A DNA stretch of 16,272 bases, from positions 1 to 16,272 of the forward strand of contig JAZPZM010000150.1 of assembly GCA_045544735.1 (NCBI GenBank), in the 5' to 3' direction. The translations under genes were made by a program, and so were the position numbers. The DNA is from CAG-390 sp045544735 (GTDB lineage: Bacteria > Bacillota > Clostridia > Oscillospirales > CAG-272). The notes under the pieces were generated by a model. That model was not told where the DNA came from and searched no databases. It saw only the letters and a program-made list of their open reading frames with translations. Each line of letters opens with the position of its first letter. The stretch's first letter is position 1. This document shows, piece by piece, positions 1 through 6,820 of the stretch.

Positions 1-276
1 CACGAAAAATATCTGGAGCTTGGCGATGAGATCCACTTTCTGATGGTCAATATGACCGGCGGCCACGAAACAATCAGTAGCGCAAAGGCGTTTATTTCAG
101 AAAAAGGATATACCTTTCCGGTGTTCTATGATACAGACTCCGATGCGGCAATGACCTACAGCGTATATTCCTTACCTACCACATACTTTATAGATGGAGA
201 GGGATATTTGATTGCACAAGCGACCGGAGCTATTTCTGCGGACACGCTTCAAAAAGGGATTGATATGATAAAATAA
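1..276 (+). CDS. Thioredoxin-fold (TlpA/ResA-like) protein, C-terminal part only
   Basis: The frame is open from the first base and ends at TAA 274-276, so the N-terminus lies outside the window; the ATG at 43 is internal. About 91 residues are visible. They match the second half of a thioredoxin fold: a strand (HFLMVNMT), a helix region containing AKAFISEKG, the strand FPVFYD, then the cis-proline loop SLPTTYFID followed by a glycine turn and a strand, and a final helix (ADTLQKGIDMI). This layout is typical of TlpA/ResA/AhpC-TSA-like thiol-disulfide oxidoreductases, which act outside the membrane on cytochrome c maturation or protein thiols. The CxxC active site and any signal peptide or lipobox would be upstream and cannot be checked. 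Family assignment is fairly secure; substrate is unknown. Confidence 0.75.
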   Translation, partial: HEKYLELGDEIHFLMVNMTGGHETISSAKAFISEKGYTFPVFYDTDSDAAMTYSVYSLPTTYFIDGEGYLIAQATGAISADTLQKGIDMIK

Positions 277-435
277 AGTATAAAATACCTCGCATTGCGG
301 CGAAGTGAGCAAACATTACTATGCAATGCCAAGAGATTCAAGGACAAGGCAAAAGGAGTATATAACCGCGAGATTTCCGACCTTATACTCCAATTACTCG
401 ATGCCCTTGAAGCTTGATTACATACGGTTAATAAT
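277..435 (+). other. Gene-poor stretch, possible gene remnant
   Basis: Between the thioredoxin-like gene and the terminator no gene with a start and ribosome-binding site is visible. The same frame as the upstream gene stays open after its stop from 277 to TGA 415-417 without any ATG, and its last residues (KGVYNREISDLILQLLDALEA is split here as KGVYNREISD and LILQLLDALEA) look like an amphipathic helix. This may be the tail of a decayed gene. A second frame starting near 308 is also open for about 50 codons, which weakens the argument. No function can be given. Confidence 0.25.
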
Positions 436-487
436 AAGCCGACTTTATGACCACTAACGAAGTGGAAATAAGGTCGGCTTTTTGTTT
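436..487 (+). terminator. Intrinsic terminator
   Basis: A long stem pairs 436-448 (AAGCCGACTTTAT) with 468-480 (ATAAGGTCGGCTT), with one G-U pair. An inner stem pairs CCACT (451-455) with AGTGG (461-465). The right arm runs into TTTTTGTTTT from 479. It ends transcription from the left and separates the thioredoxin-like gene from the clpP operon. The A-rich sequence at the left of the stem is short, so activity in the other direction is doubtful. Confidence 0.85.
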
Positions 488-612
488 TCCGAAAAAGCTA
501 TAGTGCGTTTTTTGAATAAAAGCGAAAAAAAGAAAAAATTGGTGCGAAAAACGTTTTTTTGCCCGTTTTAGTATGTGTAAAACGAAAAAAGAAAAAGAAA
601 GGTGGAAACAAA

Positions 613-1221
613 ATGAGAAGAGAAGTTTCACAATCGCAGATGGAGGTATTGTCAGAGCAGTATCTGCTTCGAAAGAACCAAATTTATCTGTTTGGCGTAA
701 TCGAAACGGGAATGGCGGCGCGCGTCATTCCGCAGATGCATTATATCGAGCAGAAAATGCTCGAAGAGGGGCTGCCCGAGGAGGAGAGAGTGCTTACGCT
801 CCTTATCAACAGCCCCGGCGGAGCAGTTAGCGATGGGCTTGCGATCTACGACACCATCAATATGCTTGAATGCAAGGTCAGAACCATCTGTGTCGGATTG
901 GCGGCATCCATGGGGGCATTCCTTCTTTCATCGGGAAGCAAGGGAATGCGACTTGCCCTTCCCAATAGCGAGATATTGATTCACCAGCCGCTCGGCGGCG
1001 CGCAAGGGCAGGCATCCGACATAATCATCGCCGCCAAGCACATTGAGCATACCAGAAAGACCTTGAACGGAATACTGGCAATGAACACCGGTAAAACGGT
1101 TAAGCAGATCGCCAAAGACACCGACCGTGACAATACGATGACCGCCGAGGAAGCGCTGAAATACGGATTGATCGATCACATTCTTACACCCGAAAGAATC
1201 AAAGCAAAGGAGTGGATATAA
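613..1221 (+). CDS. clpP: ClpP-family serine protease (non-canonical paralogue)
   Basis: The 202-residue product is a ClpP peptidase, the barrel subunit that degrades proteins unfolded by an AAA+ partner. The triad is complete: Ser99 in GLAASMGAFLL, His124 in ILIHQPLGGAQGQ, and Asp173 in DTDRDN. LINSPGG (64-70) forms the oxyanion/substrate strand. The start at ATG 613 is chosen because AAAGGTGG (597-604) lies nine bases upstream; an upstream in-frame start at 559 would add a lysine-rich stretch with no ribosome-binding site. The N-terminus (MRREVSQSQMEVLSEQYLLR) does not carry the usual proline-containing axial-loop sequence or the ERAYDIYSRLL helix of housekeeping ClpP, so entry-pore and ATPase contacts are probably different. 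It overlaps the next gene by one base and has no clpX or tig beside it. This suggests a dedicated protease of this operon. Family is secure; partner is inferred. Confidence 0.93.
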   Translation: MRREVSQSQMEVLSEQYLLRKNQIYLFGVIETGMAARVIPQMHYIEQKMLEEGLPEEERVLTLLINSPGGAVSDGLAIYDTINMLECKVRTICVGLAASMGAFLLSSGSKGMRLALPNSEILIHQPLGGAQGQASDIIIAAKHIEHTRKTLNGILAMNTGKTVKQIAKDTDRDNTMTAEEALKYGLIDHILTPERIKAKEWI

Positions 1222-2885
1222 TGAAAAATGCAGTTGGATATTTGATAGAGCCGCTTTTGACTCAGTTTTTTCTGATCGATGCGATATGCAGAGGGTTCAT
1301 TAGCGAGACGCAGAAAAGGAAAATTTTCAATGAGCTGGCAAAGATTTTTTGCGTTCCGCTGAATAGAGAGACCGAGGAATACTATTCGGTCGCAACCTCA
1401 AGTCACTATAATAACATCACCGATTACGCGACGTACGAGCGTCTTTGCAGGCTGATAGAGTTTGCCGAGTCGAGTGGGCAGACCACCGAAATGACTCTTA
1501 TAGACAGAGTCGTTCTTGCAAAAAAGCGCGAGGCGATGCTTATAAAGTCCGAGATATTTAAGCAGAGCAAAAATCTTACCGCCGATATCGTGGCAGACAC
1601 GCTTCTCACCACCGCTACTAACGGTAACGTGGATGCAATGGTCACCTTGGCTTATATGGAATATCACGGCGTTTGCATTTGCAAGGATGCAAAGAGTGCC
1701 AAGGAGAGACTCGCTCTTTGCGCCAAGTGGAATAATTTGTTCGGAAATCTGATGGGAATCGCATACGACGCTCGCAATAAAGAGAATTATTACGATATCC
1801 TGTATACTGTTCTGAAAAGCTCCAATCAGCGCGAGGTGTTTAAGTACATATGCGAATTTACATCTTTTGATAAGGAATTCAACAAGTGCGCCGTCGCAAG
1901 TATCATAGAAAAGGCGTTTAGTCTTGGAATAATCAGGAAAAACGTATACGATCAGATATTTGCCAAGGTTGCGTTTTCTCCCTTGATTTCTGCCGAGGAT
2001 AAGGAAAAGCTCCTTCTTAACAAGAAAAAGGACGCTATCGTTTCGCTCTCGGACATACCCTTTGACGTTGACAGAGGTAAAACGTTCGCCTTCGACGAGT
2101 CGGCGGCGTTGTGCAGCCCACTACACAGAGACGAGGAACTTCACCAGATGTTTTGCAGCTTGTCTCCTGCGCTTAACAATAGAAACGAGCTTTACCAAAC
2201 GCTTCTCGTTGCGAATAGCGACGAGTATATATCGGATATGTATCTGGATGCCATCAAGGCAGGCTTTGAAAAAACCAACAAGGTCATAGAGCTTGATGCC
2301 TCAACGCTTTCCGCACAAGATTTTGCCGCGGCTAAGGAAAACTTCATTTTGAGAGGGCTTTCCGAGACCAAGGACTCGCATACGGTCTTTTTGGTAAAGC
2401 ATTGTGACGAGCTTCGCGAAAGCGAGCTCGACGAGATGACGAAGCTCCTGGATTACGAGCATAGGAGAAAATTCAAGCTCATGGAGCCGACGGTCTCGCT
2501 TGACCTTTCCGACGTTCTTATCATACTTTTTGCATCAGAGATCAATGAAAACGTCAAAAATCTTTCCGAGGAATGTGACGTGGTCTGGACGGAAAGGCTC
2601 ACCGAGGACGAGAAGAAAGTCGTTATTGAATCGACGTTTAATGCAAGGTCAAAGTCCTTCGGAATCGAGCGCGCAAGGCTCGATGAGGACGGAATGCGCT
2701 ATTTGGCGCCTTTCAGAACAGACTACATCATAAGAATCATCGACAGCGCTCTGAAAAAGGCGGCATACGATAAGGAAAGCGTCGTTACGGCAAAAACGTT
2801 GAGAACGATAACGGAGCAGCAGAATTTCACAAGAATGAGACGCGAATTTGGATATTTGGGAGGTTTTAAGCGTGAAGAATATTGA
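1221..2885 (+). CDS. Sel1-like plus degenerate AAA+-like protein of the clpP operon
   Basis: No named family is recognised with certainty in this 554-residue soluble protein. Residues about 130-185 (NGNVDAM..LAYMEYHG..) have the helical spacing of a Sel1/TPR-like repeat. Residues about 320-535 follow the order of a Lon/ClpX-type AAA+ module: a strand (YQTLLVANSD) where a P-loop should be, ELDASTLSAQDF, a Walker-B-like strand SHTVFLVKHCDEL (386-398), a sensor-1-like stretch SLDLSDVLIILFASE, then RLTEDEKKVV and a helical lid region. There is no GxxGxGK[S/T] anywhere and the Walker B acidic pair is altered, so ATP hydrolysis looks lost. It starts at ATG 1221, overlapping the clpP stop, with AAAGGAG at 1206-1212; a GTG at 1212 is a less likely start. 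The C-terminus is aromatic (FGYLGGFKREEY). By position it may be an adaptor or pseudo-unfoldase for the ClpP; that is inference. Confidence 0.7.
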   Translation: MKNAVGYLIEPLLTQFFLIDAICRGFISETQKRKIFNELAKIFCVPLNRETEEYYSVATSSHYNNITDYATYERLCRLIEFAESSGQTTEMTLIDRVVLAKKREAMLIKSEIFKQSKNLTADIVADTLLTTATNGNVDAMVTLAYMEYHGVCICKDAKSAKERLALCAKWNNLFGNLMGIAYDARNKENYYDILYTVLKSSNQREVFKYICEFTSFDKEFNKCAVASIIEKAFSLGIIRKNVYDQIFAKVAFSPLISAEDKEKLLLNKKKDAIVSLSDIPFDVDRGKTFAFDESAALCSPLHRDEELHQMFCSLSPALNNRNELYQTLLVANSDEYISDMYLDAIKAGFEKTNKVIELDASTLSAQDFAAAKENFILRGLSETKDSHTVFLVKHCDELRESELDEMTKLLDYEHRRKFKLMEPTVSLDLSDVLIILFASEINENVKNLSEECDVVWTERLTEDEKKVVIESTFNARSKSFGIERARLDEDGMRYLAPFRTDYIIRIIDSALKKAAYDKESVVTAKTLRTITEQQNFTRMRREFGYLGGFKREEY

Positions 2886-4560
2886 GCTTTTTAAGGATTA
2901 CGAAAATGCAAAGCTGGTTACTTACGAAGAGTTTGCGAATACACATAAGGACAAAACCGTTCCGTTCAGCGCTTTGCCTACGACCGAGATTGACGGAATC
3001 CCCATTTGTGTCAGCAGAGATGCGAGCGGCGAGCTTCAGGCGACGTTTATTGACGACACTCATTTGCTGGCGATAGGTGCAACCAGAAGCGGCAAGACCA
3101 CGGGATACGTTATCCCCACCCTGAACGTGCTTCTTAATAAAAAGAACAAGCCGAGCATCGTAATCAGCGACCCGAAGCAGGAGCTGTATCGCGGAAACGC
3201 CAAGAAATTCGCGGACAAGGGATACAGAGTGCTGATGCTCGATTTTACCAATTATATGCACAGCGATTGTTGGAATCCTCTTACCGTATATTATCGCGCG
3301 TATCAAAAATACCTCGGAATCGAATCGCAGATAAAGGTAGTCAAGACCGAGGATGGACCAAAAAACGAATTTCAGGGAATCATATACGACTCGCAGGAAG
3401 AGCTTGACAGAGCTATCAACGAGGTAAAGGAAGGGTATTTGGACGAGGTTGAAAAGGGCATAACCTCCTTGAGCGCGGCTATCATACCGAATACGAATCC
3501 GAAAGATCCGTTCTGGGACGACTCTGCAAGAGATCTTTTGAGGGCTTTGCTGTACGGTATGCTTGAGGATAGCGAAACGGGCGAGATCACCGAGTACAAT
3601 TTTTCCTTTGATACCGTTATGCGCATATTTGATTCCTTTACGGATTCCGACTCAAGCTATGACGGCGGATACTTTTCAAACAGATCCTTGGAAACCTCCA
3701 AGGCACGCCAGCTTGCAAACAAGTGTATAATCGAGCAAGCAACCATCACAAGACGCTGTATTTCATCTGAATTTGCCGCAAAAATGAACAAATTCAGAGA
3801 TACGGCGGTCAGACGAATCACCTGTACGAACACCTTTGAAATGCAGGAGCTGGATGACGGTGCGCCCACGGTTATTTTTATATCTTATAAGGACGAGGAC
3901 AGCTTGCATTACGAGGTAATAAGTATGTTTCTCAGCAATCTCTACACCGAGCTTATAGGCGTAGCAAGACGAAAGGGGGCACAACTGAGCCGTCCGTTCT
4001 ATTTCCTCTTGGATGAGTTCGGCAACCTTCCCAAGTTCAATGATTTCGATAAGGTCATTTCCGCGTGCGCGGGTAGAAATATCTGGTTTTTGCTGATACT
4101 GCAATCATACGCGCAGCTTAATAACATTTACGGCAAGGAAACCGCGGAGATAATCAAGGATAACTTGAACGCACACGTGTTTTTCGGAACGAATAACCCC
4201 GAAACAAAACGAGAGTTTTCGGAGGAATGCGGTAAAAAAACCATTATAGCACCTACGTCCGCTCTTAATGGTGCGGGCGAATCAATCGAGCGCTTTGAAA
4301 AGGACACGGTCTCGCTTGTTCCCGTAAGCGCATTGACGAAGCTCAAGCCCGGTGAGTGCATCGTTACGCAGATGAGGGATGACATTTTGTGGTCGCGCTT
4401 CGAGCGTAGCTACACCTGCCCCGAATTCACGAGCGACAACGTGAATCCTAATGACAGAAAGAGTGCCGTGCGCTTTTCCGATGCCAAATTTACATACGTA
4501 TACAAGAAGAACAAAACGATCAAGAAGAAGGCGAAGGGGAAGAATATGTTTGATTTTTAA
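2872..4560 (+). CDS. Soluble VirD4/TraG-type DNA-translocase ATPase
   Basis: The 562-residue product belongs to the type IV coupling protein (VirD4/TraG/TraD) branch of the FtsK-HerA ATPases, hexameric motors that pump DNA. Walker A is GATRSGKTT (69-77), preceded by the strand THLLAI. ISDPKQELY (98-106) is the family's typical DPK(G)E motif. Walker B is FYFLLDEFGNLP (376-387), and ILQSYAQL (409-416) is the sensor glutamine motif; FFGTNNPETKREFS matches the TraG region after it. Ordinary coupling proteins open with two membrane helices; here the Walker A lies only about 70 residues in and no hydrophobic segment is present. GTG 2872 is the chosen start because GGGAGG (2858-2863) is eight bases upstream; it overlaps the previous gene by 14 bases. 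The tail is lysine-rich. No relaxase or VirB4 is nearby, so conjugation is doubtful. Confidence 0.9.
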   Translation: MKNIELFKDYENAKLVTYEEFANTHKDKTVPFSALPTTEIDGIPICVSRDASGELQATFIDDTHLLAIGATRSGKTTGYVIPTLNVLLNKKNKPSIVISDPKQELYRGNAKKFADKGYRVLMLDFTNYMHSDCWNPLTVYYRAYQKYLGIESQIKVVKTEDGPKNEFQGIIYDSQEELDRAINEVKEGYLDEVEKGITSLSAAIIPNTNPKDPFWDDSARDLLRALLYGMLEDSETGEITEYNFSFDTVMRIFDSFTDSDSSYDGGYFSNRSLETSKARQLANKCIIEQATITRRCISSEFAAKMNKFRDTAVRRITCTNTFEMQELDDGAPTVIFISYKDEDSLHYEVISMFLSNLYTELIGVARRKGAQLSRPFYFLLDEFGNLPKFNDFDKVISACAGRNIWFLLILQSYAQLNNIYGKETAEIIKDNLNAHVFFGTNNPETKREFSEECGKKTIIAPTSALNGAGESIERFEKDTVSLVPVSALTKLKPGECIVTQMRDDILWSRFERSYTCPEFTSDNVNPNDRKSAVRFSDAKFTYVYKKNKTIKKKAKGKNMFDF

Positions 4561-4572
4561 GGAGGTAGTTTT

Positions 4573-5124
4573 ATGAGTAAAATGAACGCATATTTGCTTC
4601 AAGAGAATATCAGGCTACGGGGCTACGTTACAGTCCCGTGGCTTCAAACGGAATATAAGCTCAAGTACGGAGATGCCAGAAATATCGTAGAGCTTATGGT
4701 ACAAAGGGGTTGGGTCGCACCCGAAGCCATAGGGATCAAATATTTCGTGCTGAAAGAAAACCTCAATCTCAGAAAGCTCAGGCGAGAGGAGGTCGGAGGG
4801 ATTGTCGCCGACGTTACGACGGACAGCGGTGCGGCGCTTTTGTGCATAAAAAACGCTGACGGTGCGGGCGCGACGCTTTCGGAGATAGAGTCCGCCGTTC
4901 AGGGCGAGGACGATACCCAAGCGGCGCTAAAGATTCTGCACGAGCATAATCTGATAAGTTTCGCCAACGACCGCTATTTTTCAAACGTTTCACGCGAAAC
5001 GATAGATATCATCGCAGACGTTGCGCAGGAAAAAAATCCCGGTCCTTTCCGTAAAATGTTTACGGAAAGAAACGATAGTTACGAGCAGCTTAAAAAGAGG
5101 TTTGACGTATTGTTTGACGATTAA
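4573..5124 (+). CDS. Tandem winged-helix protein, first domain FtsK-gamma-like
   Basis: The 183-residue protein appears to hold two winged-helix DNA-binding domains. Residues about 4-63 (YLLQENIRLRGYVTVPWLQ.. then YGDARNIVELMVQRGWVAP) follow the FtsK gamma pattern of helix, Leu-Gln, tyrosine-glycine turn, recognition helix, then a wing. Residues about 84-140 (LLCIKNADGAGATLSEIES..QAALKILHEHNLIS..DRYF) form a second HTH-like unit. The C-terminus is charged and helical. The start at ATG 4573 follows a perfect AAGGAGGT (4559-4566) that overlaps the stop of the VirD4-like gene, so translation is coupled. In FtsK the gamma domain reads polar DNA sequences and steers the motor. A separate gamma-like protein next to a membrane-free VirD4-like motor suggests a split translocase; that is inference. 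The fold call is moderate and the second domain is less certain than the first. Confidence 0.65.
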   Translation: MSKMNAYLLQENIRLRGYVTVPWLQTEYKLKYGDARNIVELMVQRGWVAPEAIGIKYFVLKENLNLRKLRREEVGGIVADVTTDSGAALLCIKNADGAGATLSEIESAVQGEDDTQAALKILHEHNLISFANDRYFSNVSRETIDIIADVAQEKNPGPFRKMFTERNDSYEQLKKRFDVLFDD

Positions 5125-5217
5125 TAAAGAGAAAAGCCGAGCATGCAGGGGTTTGTCGCCCCTGCTATTGTCGGGTATGGGCATAAGCGGCACTTCGTAG
5201 GAAATTAAAGAAAAATA
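5125..5217 (+). other. Intergenic segment with a 7-bp perfect hairpin
   Basis: GCAGGGG (5145-5151) pairs perfectly with CCCCTGC (5159-5165) across a seven-base loop. No T-tract follows, so it is not a standard intrinsic terminator, though it sits where the clpP operon should end. It could be a messenger 3'-end stabiliser or a factor-dependent stop. Nothing else is recognised before the promoter. Confidence 0.4.
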
Positions 5218-5246
5218 TTGAAATAAATCGGCAAATAAGGTATAAT
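5218..5246 (+). promoter_or_regulatory. Sigma-A promoter for the HAD/topoisomerase unit
   Basis: TTGAAA (5218-5223) and TATAAT (5241-5246) are separated by exactly 17 bases in AT-rich DNA. Transcription should start near 5253, leaving a leader of about 24 bases before ATG 5277, with a CGAGGAGA ribosome-binding site at 5263-5270. No obvious operator is seen. Confidence 0.8.
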
Positions 5247-5276
5247 TATCTTAATATTTATGCGAGGAGACGGCTA

Positions 5277-6002
5277 ATGAAAAAAATAGTTTTTTTGGAT
5301 TACGATGGGGTAGTCAACCGCAAAATGTGGGCGAAGGATAATGATAAATGGGTATGCCGCTACGGTTATCCCGAGGACGGCGCTGTCAACGATACTCAGG
5401 CTGTTCAATGGGTGTCCGAGTTTTGTGAAAAATACGGGTACGATATAGTGGTCACAAGCACGTGGCGCAAATACCCCGAATGGAAGCTGTGCTTGAAAAA
5501 TGCGGGCTTGCGCAAGAGCGTAAAAATTCTTGACGCGATCGCGCTTCCCACCAAGAGCCGCTCCGATGAGATAACGGATTATTTGGCATCGCATCCCGAC
5601 GTTGACGCATATCTTGTTTTTGATGATAATGCCGAATTGCTTGGCGGAGCGCACGACGATTTCCTCGTTCTGTGCGATAAGGCGTGCGGCTTCGGCGAAA
5701 ATGAATACAATCGCGCAGTTGCCGTGCATCTCGGCAATGAGAGCAAAACGGCGAGCGCGCTCACAAGCACTACGCCCTCGTATACGCGCGATACGGCGGA
5801 GGATGCGCTTCACATCCTATACGAGAGGGGCGAGCTGTCAACCTCGATTTTACAAAGAAATCTCAGAATAGGCTTTGCACGGGCAAATGAAATTATAAAC
5901 GATTTGCTTGATGCGAAAATCGTTTCTGCACTCAAGGAAAAAGGCGAGACCAAATACAAGCCCTTGATTGAATATGAAGAGGCGAGAAAACGCTTGAAAT
6001 AA
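5277..6002 (+). CDS. HAD phosphatase fused to an FtsK-gamma winged-helix domain
   Basis: The 241-residue protein has two parts. Residues 1-155 are a compact HAD hydrolase resembling the HAD domain found in Swiss Army Knife RNA-repair proteins: motif I FLDYDGVVN (Asp8 nucleophile, Asp10), motif II VVTSTWR (Thr60/Ser61), a basic motif III around PTKSRSDEI (Lys93), and motif IV LVFDDNAE (Asp116/Asp117). Such enzymes remove phosphates, often from nucleic-acid ends or nucleotides. Residues about 173-222 are a winged helix with the FtsK gamma signature (STSILQRNLRIGFARANEIINDL), which in FtsK binds specific DNA. A threonine/serine-rich linker joins them. The start at ATG 5277 fits the ribosome-binding site at 5263-5270. 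No membrane segment is present. The fusion suggests a phosphatase brought to particular DNA, or autoregulation; substrate is unknown. Both domain calls are good, the combined role is inference. Confidence 0.82.
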   Translation: MKKIVFLDYDGVVNRKMWAKDNDKWVCRYGYPEDGAVNDTQAVQWVSEFCEKYGYDIVVTSTWRKYPEWKLCLKNAGLRKSVKILDAIALPTKSRSDEITDYLASHPDVDAYLVFDDNAELLGGAHDDFLVLCDKACGFGENEYNRAVAVHLGNESKTASALTSTTPSYTRDTAEDALHILYERGELSTSILQRNLRIGFARANEIINDLLDAKIVSALKEKGETKYKPLIEYEEARKRLK

Positions 6003-6061
6003 CGTAGAGTGCCTTCGGAGGCATACGGGCGAGTGCTTGGTTCGTTGTTAGGAGTAGTAAA
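6003..6061 (+). other. Short spacer with a stable small hairpin
   Basis: TGCCT (6010-6014) pairs with AGGCA (6019-6023) around a CTTCGG-type loop, a very stable RNA turn. No T-run follows, so it is unlikely to terminate; it may act as a processing or stability element between the HAD and SGNH messages. AGGAG at 6050-6054 serves the next gene. No promoter was found. Confidence 0.35.
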
Positions 6062-6775
6062 ATGTATAAAAATAATAATTACGCAAATAAATTTTTTTCG
6101 ATCCTCGGAGATTCCATAAGCACCTTCGAGGGATACAGCGAACCCGCGGATGCGGTATATTACGATACCTCACATAAGCTTGCATCGGGCATACTTACAC
6201 GCTCGGATACGTGGTGGGGGCAAGTGATCGAGCATCTTGGCGGCGAGCTGTTGGTCAATAATTCATTTTCGGGTAGCACGGTTTGCTGGCATCCGCTTTA
6301 CGAGATACCATCCTACGCTTGCAGTGATGAGCGCACCTCGTCGCTTGGCAGAGAGGGGATCTCCCCCGACGTGATAATGGTATATATAGGCACTAACGAT
6401 TGGGGTAGCGGCACGCGGGTCTTTGCCGACGAGCGATTTGGCACGATTGAAAACGAGACCACCTTGTTTATGAGCGCATATCGCATAATGTTAGAAAAAA
6501 TAAAAGCCAATTATCCCGACGCGGAGATATGGTGCTTCACGTTGGCTATCAGCAAATGCACGGCAAGACCCACGTTTTCGTTTCCGTACTACTGCGGCGG
6601 ACGAAATATTACCGAATACTGTGAGGCGATCCGCGCCTGCGCGCGCGAGTTTGGCTGTCGCGTGATCGACTTGTACGATAAGGCGGAGCCTTACGATACC
6701 ATCGATTGCTTTCACCCTACGGCAGAAGGAATGAAAACGATAGCAGACGCCGTTATCGGCGAGGTCGTGGAATAA
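6062..6775 (+). CDS. SGNH/GDSL-family hydrolase, cytosolic
   Basis: All four SGNH blocks are present in this 237-residue protein: ILGDSIS (nucleophile Ser18), NNSFSGST (Gly71), YIGTNDWG (Asn112), and DCFHPTAEG (Asp215 and His218). These enzymes cleave ester bonds, for example acetyl groups on sugars, acyl chains or polysaccharides. There is no signal peptide or lipobox: the N-terminus MYKNNNYANKFF is short and polar, so the enzyme should act inside the cell or on imported substrates. The start ATG 6062 has AGGAG at 6050-6054. It lies 59 bases downstream of the HAD gene with no promoter or terminator visible between them, so the two are probably co-transcribed. Substrate cannot be predicted. 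It could also be a housekeeping deacetylase unrelated to its neighbours. Confidence 0.9.
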   Translation: MYKNNNYANKFFSILGDSISTFEGYSEPADAVYYDTSHKLASGILTRSDTWWGQVIEHLGGELLVNNSFSGSTVCWHPLYEIPSYACSDERTSSLGREGISPDVIMVYIGTNDWGSGTRVFADERFGTIENETTLFMSAYRIMLEKIKANYPDAEIWCFTLAISKCTARPTFSFPYYCGGRNITEYCEAIRACAREFGCRVIDLYDKAEPYDTIDCFHPTAEGMKTIADAVIGEVVE

Positions 6776-6820
6776 TTGCATCACCGAAAAACCGCTTGAG
6801 AAAAGAGAGGATTAGTAAAA

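Noticed and set aside
545..560. AAAAACGTTTTTTT before clpP, as a terminator or operator
   Set aside because: It has no loop and only two GC bases; it is a simple A/T palindrome in an A-rich leader.
428..631. Minus-strand open frame, phenylalanine-rich
   Set aside because: It covers the terminator and the poly-A/T leader of clpP; the composition reflects A/T runs, with no ribosome-binding site.
2872..4560. Conjugative element based on the VirD4/TraG-like gene
   Set aside because: No relaxase, VirB4, integrase, origin of transfer or membrane mating-pore gene is visible, and the ATPase lacks membrane helices.
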